NCBI GenBank assembly: GCA_000496475.1
Contig: AYMW01000002.1
Coordinates: 715,801 to 779,800 of the forward strand
DNA length: 64,000 bases
Direction: 5' to 3'
Source: Betaproteobacteria bacterium MOLA814
Lineage (GTDB): Bacteria; Pseudomonadota; Gammaproteobacteria; Burkholderiales; Burkholderiaceae_C
This document shows positions 27,385 to 36,643 of this stretch, one piece after another; within the stretch, counting starts at the first letter, position 1; each line of letters starts with the position of its first letter. A program made the position numbers and the translations under genes. The notes beneath the pieces were generated by a model. The model saw nothing but the letters and a program-made list of their open reading frames with translations, made no database searches and was not told the origin of the DNA.

Positions 27385-28055
27385 ACCAAACACTTGCAGC
27401 GCTACGCGACGACATGTGCCGTGTTGGCGCATCACTCTTTGCCCGTGGCTATGTTCACGCCAGCGCTGGCAACATCAGCGTGCGTGTGCCGACACATATG
27501 GGGGGTGGGTATTTGATAACACCCACCGATGCATGCCTTGGGTTTTTAAAACCAAACGAGTTGTCATGGCTAGACGACGGTGGCTTACAACACAGTGGCA
27601 GCACCGCCAGCAAAACAATTGAACTGCATTTGAAAATCTATGAGGCAGACCAACATGCCCATTGCATCATTCACACCCACGCCACAAACTGTGTCGCCAC
27701 CACTTTAAATGAGCCACATGCAACGGGCGATTTGCTCCCGCCCATAACGCCCTATTTTGTAATGAAAGTCGGACACGTGCCACGGATTGCCTACGCCCTG
27801 CCGGGACACCCCAATGTAGCCCATGCCGTCAAGCAGGCTATTGAAGACGCCGCAGCACGGCTGTGTCCAATACGCGCCGTGATGCTAGATCGCTTAGGGC
27901 CAACGGTGTGGCATCAAACGCCATCTAGCGCAATGGCAGCCCTAGAAGAGCTAGAAGAAACTGCCAAGCTGTGGCTGCTGAGTCAAGGCCAAGCTCCAAG
28001 CCTCAGCGACGCGGCCATCAACGACCTGTGCGACACCTTTGGTGCGCATTGGTAA
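27381..28055 (+). CDS. otnC: 3-oxo-tetronate 4-phosphate decarboxylase (class II aldolase family)
   Basis: A 224-residue class II aldolase/adducin-family protein: SAGNISVRVP (phosphate loop), CIIHTHATNCVATTL (zinc His pair), MKVGHVP, and the ending LCDTFGAHW. OtnC decarboxylates 3-oxo-tetronate 4-phosphate to dihydroxyacetone phosphate. It is translationally coupled to otnK by a 4-bp overlap. Its stop codon lies inside a 9-bp tandem repeat (three copies of GGTAAGTTT, 28051-28077). It is convergent with the FAH-family gene. Confidence 0.87.
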   Translation: MNQTLAALRDDMCRVGASLFARGYVHASAGNISVRVPTHMGGGYLITPTDACLGFLKPNELSWLDDGGLQHSGSTASKTIELHLKIYEADQHAHCIIHTHATNCVATTLNEPHATGDLLPPITPYFVMKVGHVPRIAYALPGHPNVAHAVKQAIEDAAARLCPIRAVMLDRLGPTVWHQTPSSAMAALEELEETAKLWLLSQGQAPSLSDAAINDLCDTFGAHW

Positions 28056-28077
28056 GTTTGGTAAGTTTGGTAAGTTT
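28051..28077 (+). repeat. Three tandem copies of a 9-bp unit at the otnC stop
   Basis: GGTAAGTTT is repeated three times without interruption. The first copy supplies the otnC stop codon TAA (28053-28055). Confidence 0.9.
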
Positions 28078-28091
28078 TGATAGCCAAGGAA

Positions 28092-29288
28092 TCAACCAAG
28101 CAAACCTCTAGCTGCCAAATTTCGCATCAGTGCACGTACACCAAATTGCCAAGGTGGCGCAGTTTCTGAGTGCTCAACCTCATTGCGCAACTCGCCTACC
28201 CAAGCACTTCGAATGCTGACCACATCACCGACGTGGTGTGTGAAGCCTGCACCCGGTGCATCACGGTCTTGTGTCGGGGTAAACAATGTGCCTGTAAACA
28301 ACATAAAGCCATCGGGGTATTGGTGGGCGCTGATGGTTTGCGCAACCAAATCCAGCGGATCACGGCTGATTCTGGCAAGGTGACTCTCGCCGCTCATGGT
28401 GTAACCGTCCTTACCCTCAACGTGCAGGCTGAGAGTCATTTGCCGCACATCATCCATACAAAAGGTCTGATCAAAGAGACGGATAAATGGCCCCAGCGCG
28501 CAGGAGGCATTGTTGTCTTTGGCTTTGCCTAACAACAGGGCACTGCGTCCTTCGATGTCACGTAAATTCACATCGTTGCCTAAAGTGATACCCACCGTTT
28601 CCCCGCGCGCATTGACAGCCAATACGACCTCAGGCTCTGGGTTGTTCCAAGCTGAATCGCTGCGAATGCCCACCCTAGCACCTGGACCAACAGCACTTAA
28701 AACAGGCGCCTTTGTAAACACCTCTGCATCGGGCCCAATACCGACCTCTAAATAGGCAGACCACCAGCCTTTTTTTTGTAGCACCTCTTTCAAAGCTATG
28801 GCCTCTACTGAGCCTGGTTTCATGCCCTGTAAATTGTCACCAACAGCCGCCATGATGTGCTCGCGCACCAGCACGGCGCCAGCTGCATCACCCTTGGCAC
28901 GCTCTTCAATGACGCGCTCTATCATGCTGTCAGCAAAAGTGACACCGCAGGCCTTAATTACCTGGACATCTGCAGGCGCGAGTAAGCGCATCACATGCGC
29001 ATCTGCAGGCAATGAGCTGTTGGCCAACAGCTCTTCAAGCCGTCCCACGAAGACGCCCTGCTCAGCTGTCAAAGCGCCTGCAGGATTCAACTCGTCCAAC
29101 ACATCCGCCACCGTTGGCCAGCGGGCTGACACATCAAACACACCCTCTGCCCTGATTGCCACCACCATTGGACCTGGTGTTGGGCCACCTGGGTTCCATG
29201 CACGTCCTAACAGCGTGCCTGCGCAGACATCATCTGGCAACAACCTGTCAACAGACTGCAATGGTCTTTGTATGTCGTCATGGCTCAT
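28092..29288 (-). CDS. Fumarylacetoacetate hydrolase-family protein, sugar-acid type
   Basis: A 398-residue protein of the long FAH branch found in proteobacterial sugar-acid operons. Seen: a specific N-terminal domain (LAPADVQVIKACGVTFADSM), then the FAH fold with YLEVGIGPDAEVFTKAP, WNNPEPEVVL (metal Glu residues), GNDVNLRDIEGRSALLLGKAK and FTGTLFTPTQDRD. Related enzymes dehydrate or cleave 2-keto-3-deoxy sugar acids, for instance 2-keto-3-deoxy-arabinonate dehydratase; the substrate here is open. The start is the ATGA overlap with the Ldh-family gene; the frame begins ten codons earlier. It is last in the hexuronate operon. Confidence 0.8.
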   Translation of the reverse strand: MSHDDIQRPLQSVDRLLPDDVCAGTLLGRAWNPGGPTPGPMVVAIRAEGVFDVSARWPTVADVLDELNPAGALTAEQGVFVGRLEELLANSSLPADAHVMRLLAPADVQVIKACGVTFADSMIERVIEERAKGDAAGAVLVREHIMAAVGDNLQGMKPGSVEAIALKEVLQKKGWWSAYLEVGIGPDAEVFTKAPVLSAVGPGARVGIRSDSAWNNPEPEVVLAVNARGETVGITLGNDVNLRDIEGRSALLLGKAKDNNASCALGPFIRLFDQTFCMDDVRQMTLSLHVEGKDGYTMSGESHLARISRDPLDLVAQTISAHQYPDGFMLFTGTLFTPTQDRDAPGAGFTHHVGDVVSIRSAWVGELRNEVEHSETAPPWQFGVRALMRNLAARGLLG

Positions 29289-30391
29289 GCAATGACCCCT
29301 GTTCCTGCTGACATCCAATCGCTGGCGCCAACGCTGGCGGCAGCCCGGTTGAGCTCAGCCATCGTTTGCGGGTCGACTGCAATACCGTTCACCTCGCGCA
29401 TGGCTTGCGTCCTTCGCTCGGGCTCGCCAGCTGTGAGCACTTCATCCGTTCCTGGGGCCGGTGGTGCAGCGTCTAGCCAAGTCATAAAACCCTCGGCCTC
29501 ACGCTCAAAATCAGCACTGGTACCGAGTCGCTTGGGGTCAATTAAGATAGTCAACATGCCGTTGTAAAACGCTTTGCCGGCCTTGTTATGGCCATTCCAA
29601 GTACCACCACCAGTCAGCGCACCACCCAACAGTTCACAGGCCACAGACAGACCAAAACCCTTGTGTTCACCAAACGGCATCAGCGCGCCAAACAAATTGC
29701 CGAAAGGACCTGGTTCCTGCGGCACGACAACGACCCCAGGATCCGTGCTTGGGTGGCCATGGGTGTCGATCAAAAAGCCTGGTGGCACTTGGCGCCCTTC
29801 GTTGTGCGCAACCCGCATTTTTCCTTGGGCAACTCGACTGGTGGCAAAGTCGAGGATAAATGGCTGTCGCCCGGTCAACGGCAAGCCAATACAACAAGGG
29901 TTGGTGCCAAACCGACCATCGGCTCCACCCCAAGGTGCAACCACTGGCTGTGCCAGCACATTGGCAAAATGTAAGGAGACCAAACCAGCGTCTACGGCCA
30001 TCTCGGCCCAGTGACCAATCCGGCCAAGATGGTGAGATTGGCCTACTGCCATGATGCAAGAGCCGTGCTGCAAGGCACGTTCAATGCCCAATGCCATGGC
30101 TTGTCCACCAACCACTTGGCCATAACCACATTGCCCGTCCAGCGTTAGCAAAGAGCCAATATCGAGTGTAACGGCGACGCCGTTATTGGGTATCAGCCCG
30201 CCCTCTGCGACTGCATCGATATAACGCGGCAACATGCCAACGCCATGAGAGTCATGACCCTTTAAATTGGCCATCACCAGATTATCAGCAACTGCTTGTG
30301 CCTCGTGGGCAGAGCTGCCAGCAGCTTTGACAATCAGGGCACTTGCGTGGCGCAGGGCAGCTGGTGTCCAGCGCGTTAAAACTTCACTCAT
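29285..30391 (-). CDS. Ldh-family (malate/L-lactate dehydrogenase type) oxidoreductase
   Basis: A 368-residue member of the type-2 malate/lactate dehydrogenase family (YiaK, AllD, ComC), which uses an unusual NAD(P) fold. Seen: LKGHDSHGVGMLPRY with the catalytic His, GQSHHLGRIGHW, GTNPCCIGLP, DFATSRVAQGK and MPFGEHKGFGLS. Members reduce 2-oxo acids such as 2,3-diketogulonate or oxidise 2-hydroxy acids. Here it probably handles a sugar acid of the surrounding operon. The start at 30391 has AAGG upstream; the uxaA stop is 8 bp away, and its own stop overlaps the FAH-family start. Confidence 0.83.
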   Translation of the reverse strand: MSEVLTRWTPAALRHASALIVKAAGSSAHEAQAVADNLVMANLKGHDSHGVGMLPRYIDAVAEGGLIPNNGVAVTLDIGSLLTLDGQCGYGQVVGGQAMALGIERALQHGSCIMAVGQSHHLGRIGHWAEMAVDAGLVSLHFANVLAQPVVAPWGGADGRFGTNPCCIGLPLTGRQPFILDFATSRVAQGKMRVAHNEGRQVPPGFLIDTHGHPSTDPGVVVVPQEPGPFGNLFGALMPFGEHKGFGLSVACELLGGALTGGGTWNGHNKAGKAFYNGMLTILIDPKRLGTSADFEREAEGFMTWLDAAPPAPGTDEVLTAGEPERRTQAMREVNGIAVDPQTMAELNRAAASVGASDWMSAGTGVIA

Positions 30392-30399
30392 ATATGGCC

Positions 30400-31947
30400 T
30401 TACATTACAGCGCCGAGTTGCCACGGCACAAATTCACTCTGGCCGTAGCCGTGCATTTCGCTTTTGCTAGGCGAACCAGAGGCCAGCGCAATCAACGCTT
30501 GGAAGATTTGCTCGCCCAACTCATCAACTGTGGCCAGACCATCCACGATCTCGCCGCAGTTGATGTCCATGTCGTCGCTTTGTTTTTGCCACAGCGCGGT
30601 ATTGGTTGCGACCTTTAATGAGGGTGATGGGGCACAGCCATAGGCCGACCCACGACCGGTGGTAAAGCAAATCAAATTGGCTCCGCCTGCCACTTGTCCG
30701 GTCGCACTAACAGGGTCGTAGCCCGGGGTGTCCATGAATACAAAACCGTGGGTGTCAACCAACTCTGCATACTTGTAGACAGCCATCAAATTGGTTGTGC
30801 CACCCTTGGCAACCGCTCCAAGTGATTTCTCAAGGATGGTTGTGAGACCCCCAGCCTTGTTGCCAGGTGATGGGTTGTTGTTCATCTCACCACCATTGCT
30901 CAAGGTATAGCTTTCCCACCATTTGATACGCTCGAGTAATTTGTGAGCGACTGCTGGATCTCTGGCGCGGCGTGTGAGTAAATGCTCGGCACCGTAAACC
31001 TCGGGGGTTTCACTTAGTATCGCTGTGCCGCCGTGCGCAACCAACCGATCAACTGCGGCGCCAAGAGCGGGATTTGCACTGATACCAGAGTAACCATCAG
31101 AGCCTCCGCACTGCAAACCCACAACAAGATGGGACACACTGCACGGCTCACGACGGACTTCGTTCGCGGTGACCAGCATGGCCTGGACGGTCGCAATGCC
31201 TTGCTCAACGGCGGCGCGCGTACCACCAACATTTTGGATATTGAAGGTGCGTAAGTTCACGCCTTCACTCAGACCTGAGGCGCGCATCCAGCTGACAATT
31301 TGATTGCTTTCGCAGCCAAGACCAACGACCAACACACCCGCAAAGTTGGGGTGCACCGCATAGCCGGTCAACGTGCGACGCAACACGTCGATACCCTCGC
31401 CATCACTGGCCATACCGCAACCGGTGCCATGCGTGAGCGCCACAACACCATCAACGTTGGGAAAATCACGCATGTCAGCTGCATGGCGAAAGTGATCGGC
31501 AATCGCACGCGCTACCGTTGCAGAGCAATTCACGCTGGACAAAATGCCAATGTAGTTGCGTGTGGCAACTCGACCGTCTTTACGCACATAGCCCATAAAG
31601 CTGGCTTCTTGCCGAGGCTGTGCTGGCTTGCAATCAGCACCAATTGCGTAGTCGCGTTCAAACGCGCCAGCGGTGGAGCCCATGTCTAAATTTTGGGTGT
31701 GAACATGCTCACCCGCTTGAATTGCTTTCGATGCAAAACCTATGATTTGGTTGTAACGCAATACAGGAGCCAACGCGGCTATATTGCGCGCAGCCACCTT
31801 GTGACCAGCAGGCACCATACCGCGGACTTTGATATCACCGACTTGCTGTCCACTGATGAGTTGGGTTCTGGCGATCAACACATCATCAGCAGGATGTAGT
31901 TTTAACAATAAGTCACTCACGTTGTTTTCCCGTTCAGGTTGTAACAT
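30400..31947 (-). CDS. uxaA: Altronate dehydratase-family protein
   Basis: A 515-residue member of the UxaA/GarD family of iron-dependent dehydratases. An N-terminal SAF domain (about 10-90) is followed by the catalytic part: SSVNCSATVARAI, VVALTHGTGCGM, VVGLGCESNQI, LQCGGSDGYSGISANPALG and NPSPGNKAGGLTTILEKSLG. D-altronate is converted to 2-keto-3-deoxygluconate. Galactarate dehydratase has similar motifs; the hexuronate context favours altronate. The first ATG (31947) lacks a clear ribosome site; a GTG nine codons in is possible. It lies 10 bp after manD. Confidence 0.85.
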   Translation of the reverse strand: MLQPERENNVSDLLLKLHPADDVLIARTQLISGQQVGDIKVRGMVPAGHKVAARNIAALAPVLRYNQIIGFASKAIQAGEHVHTQNLDMGSTAGAFERDYAIGADCKPAQPRQEASFMGYVRKDGRVATRNYIGILSSVNCSATVARAIADHFRHAADMRDFPNVDGVVALTHGTGCGMASDGEGIDVLRRTLTGYAVHPNFAGVLVVGLGCESNQIVSWMRASGLSEGVNLRTFNIQNVGGTRAAVEQGIATVQAMLVTANEVRREPCSVSHLVVGLQCGGSDGYSGISANPALGAAVDRLVAHGGTAILSETPEVYGAEHLLTRRARDPAVAHKLLERIKWWESYTLSNGGEMNNNPSPGNKAGGLTTILEKSLGAVAKGGTTNLMAVYKYAELVDTHGFVFMDTPGYDPVSATGQVAGGANLICFTTGRGSAYGCAPSPSLKVATNTALWQKQSDDMDINCGEIVDGLATVDELGEQIFQALIALASGSPSKSEMHGYGQSEFVPWQLGAVM

Positions 31948-31957
31948 TTAAAAAAAT

Positions 31958-33169
31958 TTACCAATTCCACATAGCACCATCATGCTTTTGCCGGTTGATT
32001 GGTAAATAGGCTGGCTGATACGGGTACTTGGCCGCCAGCTTTTCGTCTATGGAGACACCGTGCCCAGCACTTTCACCACACACCATATAACCAGATTCAA
32101 ATCTGTAATCGTGTGGAAAAACATCCAGGGTCACCTCGCTGTGACGCATATATTCTTGTATGCCAAAGTTGGGGACCCACGTGTCTACATGCAGCGCAGC
32201 GCCCATACAAATCGGACTCAAGTCTGTCGCACCGTGGCAACCTGTACGAACTTGGTACAAGCTTGCAAAATCGGCAATTCGGCGCAGACCCGTGATGCCA
32301 CCAGCATGGGTCACGGACGTACGAATGTAATCAATCAGCTGCTCTTCAATCAGCTGCTTGCAATCCCAGATGGTGTTGAAAACCTCACCAACAGCCAAGG
32401 GCGTTAGCGTTGCATGGCGAATCAAGCGAAACGACTCTTGGTTCTCAGCAGGTGTGGCATCCTCCAACCAAAACAACCTGTGCGGCTCTAAGTCTCGCCC
32501 CAACCGTACGGCTTCGATGGGCGTCAGACGGTGATGCGCGTCGTGCAACAAATGTACGTCTGGGCCAACAGCTGAGCGAACAGCGTCAAACAACTTGGGT
32601 GTGTGCACAAGGTATTTTTCTGTATTCCAATCATGCTCGGCGGGTAGCGAGCCATCTGCTGGCTCGTACAATTTCTGTCCTTTAGCCACGCCATACACTG
32701 TGTCTAGGCCGGGTACGCCAGACTGTGCACGAATGGCCTCAAAGCCCATCTCTTGATGGCGCAACACCTCTTCTACTGTGGCCGCGATGTCCGAACCGTT
32801 GGCATGCGCATACACCAGTACGCGTGAGCGACTGCGACCACCCAACAGCTGGTACAAAGGCATATTGGCGGCCTTGGCTTTGATGTCCCACAGCGCAGTG
32901 TCAACAGCCCCTATTGCGCTCATGGTGACGGGCCCACGACGCCAATAGGCACCGCGGTACAAGTACTGCCAAATATCCTCAATCTGGTGCGCATCCCGGC
33001 CAACAAGACAGGGGTTTATGTGGTCTGTAAGGTAACTGGCGACTGCCAGCTCACGCCCATTCAGGGTGGCATCGCCGTAGCCTACCAACCCCTCATCGGT
33101 CTCTATTTTAAGAGTCACAAAATTGCGCCCTGGTGAACACACAATCACTTTTAAAGCGGTAATTTTCAT
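31958..33169 (-). CDS. manD: D-mannonate dehydratase, enolase superfamily (ManD type)
   Basis: A 403-residue enolase-superfamily protein with the ManD active site: [10 protein letters not shown] (Arg), HDAHHRLTP (metal Asp and catalytic His), [11 protein letters not shown] and AVGEVFN (metal Glu residues), [12 protein letters not shown] and the [10 protein letters not shown] segment. It converts D-mannonate to 2-keto-3-deoxygluconate in glucuronate breakdown. Some family members act weakly on D-gluconate. Its start overlaps the uxuB stop by 4 bp (ATGA). The position between uxuB and uxaA supports mannonate. Confidence 0.88.
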   Translation of the reverse strand: MKITALKVIVCSPGRNFVTLKIETDEGLVGYGDATLNGRELAVASYLTDHINPCLVGRDAHQIEDIWQYLYRGAYWRRGPVTMSAIGAVDTALWDIKAKAANMPLYQLLGGRSRSRVLVYAHANGSDIAATVEEVLRHQEMGFEAIRAQSGVPGLDTVYGVAKGQKLYEPADGSLPAEHDWNTEKYLVHTPKLFDAVRSAVGPDVHLLHDAHHRLTPIEAVRLGRDLEPHRLFWLEDATPAENQESFRLIRHATLTPLAVGEVFNTIWDCKQLIEEQLIDYIRTSVTHAGGITGLRRIADFASLYQVRTGCHGATDLSPICMGAALHVDTWVPNFGIQEYMRHSEVTLDVFPHDYRFESGYMVCGESAGHGVSIDEKLAAKYPYQPAYLPINRQKHDGAMWNW

Positions 33170-34554
33170 GCGTGACTCACAGCGTCAATAACCAGCATGC
33201 GTTGCATTGCTGCTGCAACACCGTACGTTTCTAAGTCACGGTAGGCCTGCGTTACGGCCTTTAGCCAAGCCTCATCTTGGCTTGCAAGCGGCCCCCAAAT
33301 AGACGCAATACGACCCAACGACTGAACGGTCTTATTTGCATCGCCACGGGCTGGTATCGCAATCGCTTGCAACTGCTGCGACAAAGGGTCTTGCACCGTA
33401 AACTGTGCACCATGCTCATCAACACCCAGTAGGTAACGCATCCAAGCCGCACTTGCCAAGGCTAAATAACGCGGCGGGGCACCCTCGGCCAAACGCAAAC
33501 CGATTGCAGGCGCCCAACGCTGCGGAATTTTTTGTGAGGAATCACCCGCAATTTGCAAAGTCTTGTGCGCCAAAGCGGGGTTTTTAAAACGGGTCAATAA
33601 ACTGTTCGCGTAAGCCTTCCAGTCTGGACGTATCAAGCCTGGGCCTAGCTCTTGAAACATGAGACGTTCTAGCCACTCGCATGCAACAGGTTGTTGGACA
33701 AACGCGTCGACGGTTTGCCATCCAGCCAACACACTGAAGTACGCGATTGCGCTGTGTGCACCATTCAACAGACCCAGCTTGGCATCCTCGAAAGGCCTGA
33801 CATCGGCGACCACTTGAACGCCAACTTGGCGCAAAACTTGTGCGTCACTCGGGTCCTGAAAATGGTCTTGAATCACCCACTCCCAAAAGGGCTCTGTAGA
33901 TATGGCGGTGTCAATTGCATGCGTGCCCAAATCAATTAAAGCCTTGGCTTTTAAAGCGGCACTCGCAGCAGGAACAATACGGTCGACCATGCTGTTTGGG
34001 AAACGACAATGCTCAACAATCCATTGCGATACAGCTGGGTTGAGCAACGAAACTTGTAAACAAAGGGACTTCAAACAATCACCGTTATCGCGCAGGTTAT
34101 CGCAGCTTGCGATAGTCAACCCAGGCAAGCCCCCAGCGCGACGCGCAGTCAACCCCTCGACTATTAACGCAGCCACATGTGGTGTGTAGGCTTTTTCTGT
34201 AACGCTCAAGGTTAGCCAACGAGTTGTCGGCGCAGCAATGGCCGCAGTCACCTGCCCAGACTCAGTGCTGGCCATCAGCGTCTGAGTCACCGCCCCAACC
34301 CAATGCCAAGCCGATGTGTCACCCTCTACAAGTACGGGGTACCAGCCCTCATGCTGTCGCAGCGCGTTTACCAACGCATCATTGCGCATACCAACGCCCA
34401 CAATACCCCACCGCAAATCACCAGCACTCAGCAACGCCTCAAACACCATCGCTTGATGGCATCTGTGAAAGGCACCTAAGCCAAGGTGCACAACGCCAGC
34501 GGCACGATGCCGGTCGTATGCCCCACGCGGTATGACTTGGACTGCTGAATTCAT
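33166..34554 (-). CDS. uxuB: D-mannonate oxidoreductase (fructuronate reductase), mannitol dehydrogenase family
   Basis: A 462-residue polyol-specific long-chain dehydrogenase. The N-terminal NAD domain shows [16 protein letters not shown] and [11 protein letters not shown]; the C-terminal domain shows [20 protein letters not shown] (catalytic Lys/Asn region), [15 protein letters not shown] and [13 protein letters not shown]. It reduces D-fructuronate to D-mannonate. Tagaturonate reductase or arabinitol/mannitol dehydrogenase are close alternatives, but coupling to manD (4-bp overlap) points to UxuB. It is 6 bp from the TRAP permease gene. Confidence 0.85.
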   Translation of the reverse strand: MNSAVQVIPRGAYDRHRAAGVVHLGLGAFHRCHQAMVFEALLSAGDLRWGIVGVGMRNDALVNALRQHEGWYPVLVEGDTSAWHWVGAVTQTLMASTESGQVTAAIAAPTTRWLTLSVTEKAYTPHVAALIVEGLTARRAGGLPGLTIASCDNLRDNGDCLKSLCLQVSLLNPAVSQWIVEHCRFPNSMVDRIVPAASAALKAKALIDLGTHAIDTAISTEPFWEWVIQDHFQDPSDAQVLRQVGVQVVADVRPFEDAKLGLLNGAHSAIAYFSVLAGWQTVDAFVQQPVACEWLERLMFQELGPGLIRPDWKAYANSLLTRFKNPALAHKTLQIAGDSSQKIPQRWAPAIGLRLAEGAPPRYLALASAAWMRYLLGVDEHGAQFTVQDPLSQQLQAIAIPARGDANKTVQSLGRIASIWGPLASQDEAWLKAVTQAYRDLETYGVAAAMQRMLVIDAVSHA

Positions 34555-34560
34555 TTGAGG

Positions 34561-35952
34561 CTATCGCATCATATTGGGAAGCCACAAGACAATTTGTGGC
34601 ACATAAGTAATCAGGGCCAAGCTTGCGAGCAACGGTATGAACCAAGGGAGAATCGCAACGATGGTGCGCTCAATACTCAATCTTGATATGCGCGCCATAA
34701 CGAACAACACCAAGCCAACCGGTGGTGTTAACAGCCCCAGCATGAGGTTGAGCACCATGACCAAACCAAAGTGAGTTGGGTCGATGCCCAATTGCTGTGC
34801 CACTGGCAGCAAAATAGGTACCAAAATCGTGATGGCGGCGACGGGCTCCAAAAAACAACCAATCAACAGCATCAAAGCGTTGGCCAGTAAAAAGAATACC
34901 CACTGCTTGTCGGTCACGCCCAGTATCCAAGACGCGATATCAGCGGTGATGCCTTCGGCGGTCAGCATCCAACTGAAAATACTGGAAGCCGCAACAATAA
35001 ACATCACAATGGCCGTTGTCTCTACTGTCTCAATAGAGATGCGAACAAACTGGCGCAACGACAATGTTTTGTACCAAAACAGACCCAAAACCAACGCCCA
35101 CATACAAGCAGCAATGGCACCTTCAGTTGGTGTAAAAAGGCCGACCGTCATGCCACCAATCAACAACACCGGTGTCATCATTGGCATCACAGCGGTAAAT
35201 CTAAACCACCAATCGGCCAAAAATAAAGTTACCAAACCAAGAAAAATAGTTGTTCTAGGGGGGGCGCCCATCTCAATCAACAACCAAGTAACGACTGGCC
35301 AACCCACGACGATGGTAATTTCCAGCAGACCTTTTGAAAACAACTTTTTGTTAAAGCTGATGTCACCGCCCCATTGATTTTTCCAAGCGAAATAACTCAC
35401 CGTCAACATAATTAACGTGGCAATCAAAAGGCCCGGCACAATACCAGCGAGAAACATGCCGCCTACCGACACGTTGGCCAACATGGCATATATAACAATT
35501 GGTAGGCTAGGCGGAATAATAGGTCCCAACGTGGCTGATGCCGCAGTCACACCAACCGCAAATTCAACAGGGTAGCCTTGGTCTTTCATGGCTTTAATTT
35601 CAACCGTTCCGAGACCAGCCGCATCGGCAATAGCTGTTCCGCTCATACCTGAAAAAATAATTGAAGCCACCACATTGACGTGACCCAAACCACCGCGCAA
35701 CCAGCCAACCAAGGACGTTGCCATTTCAAAAATACGGTTGGTAATACCCGCGTTGTTCATCAAGTTGCCAGCAAGAATAAAAAATGGAACCGCCAGCAAT
35801 GGAAAGCTATCGACCCCACTGATCATGCGGTGCACCACAACGAAGGGCGGCAAATTGCCGCTGATGATCACATAAATGAGGGATGCACCTGACATCGCAA
35901 TGGCGATGGGTACACCCGCAATCGTGAAAAATAAAAACAGTGACTGCAGCAT
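34561..35952 (-). CDS. dctM: TRAP transporter large permease (DctM family)
   Basis: A 463-residue inner-membrane protein with about 12 hydrophobic segments: the GASLIYVIISGNLPP start, the conserved PLLAVPFFILAGNLMNNAG, SGMSGTAIADAAGLG, SATLGPIIPPSLPIVIYA and VMVLNLMLGLLTPPVG. It is the cation-driven channel unit of a tripartite ATP-independent transporter. With the DctQ and DctP genes upstream and the uronate enzymes downstream it most likely imports hexuronates or aldonates. Confidence 0.93.
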   Translation of the reverse strand: MLQSLFLFFTIAGVPIAIAMSGASLIYVIISGNLPPFVVVHRMISGVDSFPLLAVPFFILAGNLMNNAGITNRIFEMATSLVGWLRGGLGHVNVVASIIFSGMSGTAIADAAGLGTVEIKAMKDQGYPVEFAVGVTAASATLGPIIPPSLPIVIYAMLANVSVGGMFLAGIVPGLLIATLIMLTVSYFAWKNQWGGDISFNKKLFSKGLLEITIVVGWPVVTWLLIEMGAPPRTTIFLGLVTLFLADWWFRFTAVMPMMTPVLLIGGMTVGLFTPTEGAIAACMWALVLGLFWYKTLSLRQFVRISIETVETTAIVMFIVAASSIFSWMLTAEGITADIASWILGVTDKQWVFFLLANALMLLIGCFLEPVAAITILVPILLPVAQQLGIDPTHFGLVMVLNLMLGLLTPPVGLVLFVMARISRLSIERTIVAILPWFIPLLASLALITYVPQIVLWLPNMMR

Positions 35953-36007
35953 GTTGATTCCAAATAGTGGTTTTTAAAGGGTGTGTTGACGTTTTATTCG
36001 ATGGCGA

Positions 36008-36550
36008 TCACAGCTCATCCACGCCGCTGTAGTCGCTGCGCCAATGCGCCAAGCCAACTTGTACGGAACGAAACGTACACAACACAAAACCAAACCAACA
36101 AATGCCATAAATAATATTCATCGGTAAATCAATAATGGTCATCTGGTAGTTGCCCAATTTCTGCATGAGCAACCAAGTAAATACCACACACGACAGATAA
36201 AAAGAACTGTTGAATACATCGACGGCTAGGGCTAGGCCACGAGACAGACCCTTGGGTAAATAGCGGTAAAAAAAATCGACCCGAATGTGGTTGTGTTTAA
36301 CCACGCCGATCGCCATGCCCACAAACACACTTGCAATCAACAAATAGCGTGCAATTTCCTCCGTCCATCCGGCAGAGTCGTTCAACACGTACCGTGTAAA
36401 GAATTGGTGGAATACCGTGATGCCCAACAGCCAAAAGAAGCCCACGGCGATCCAGGACTCCACGCCATAAATAGACAAGTCAACCTCTTCATCCTCGGTG
36501 TGGAATGCATTAAGACGTTCTTCTTGCTGGCTGGCTGTCTCTTTTTTCAT
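36008..36550 (-). CDS. dctQ: TRAP transporter small permease (DctQ family)
   Basis: A 180-residue protein with four membrane helices (VGFFWLLGITVFHQFFTRYV, YLLIASVFVGMAIGVV, LALAVDVFNSSFYLSCVVFTWL, IIYGICWFGFVLCTF) and the family mark GWTEEIARYL. It supports the large permease DctM. Met at 36550 with GGGA upstream was chosen over a TTG five codons earlier. The N-terminal 40 residues are charged and cytoplasmic. A strong hairpin separates it from dctP. Confidence 0.88.
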   Translation of the reverse strand: MKKETASQQEERLNAFHTEDEEVDLSIYGVESWIAVGFFWLLGITVFHQFFTRYVLNDSAGWTEEIARYLLIASVFVGMAIGVVKHNHIRVDFFYRYLPKGLSRGLALAVDVFNSSFYLSCVVFTWLLMQKLGNYQMTIIDLPMNIIYGICWFGFVLCTFRSVQVGLAHWRSDYSGVDEL

Positions 36551-36595
36551 AAATTGAAATCCCAATGGGCGGGTAAATATACAAAATAAAAGCCA

Positions 36596-36625
36596 CCCTG
36601 TTGCAGCAATACAGCTGCAACAGGG
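36596..36625 (-). terminator. Hairpin between dctP and dctQ
   Basis: A perfect 12-bp stem (CCCTGTTGCAGC with GCTGCAACAGGG) and six-base loop stand 18 bp after the dctP stop and are followed on the minus strand by a T-rich stretch. It could partly end transcription or protect the dctP mRNA, giving more binding protein than permease. Confidence 0.7.
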
Positions 36626-36643
36626 TTAGCACGGTTACAGCTC

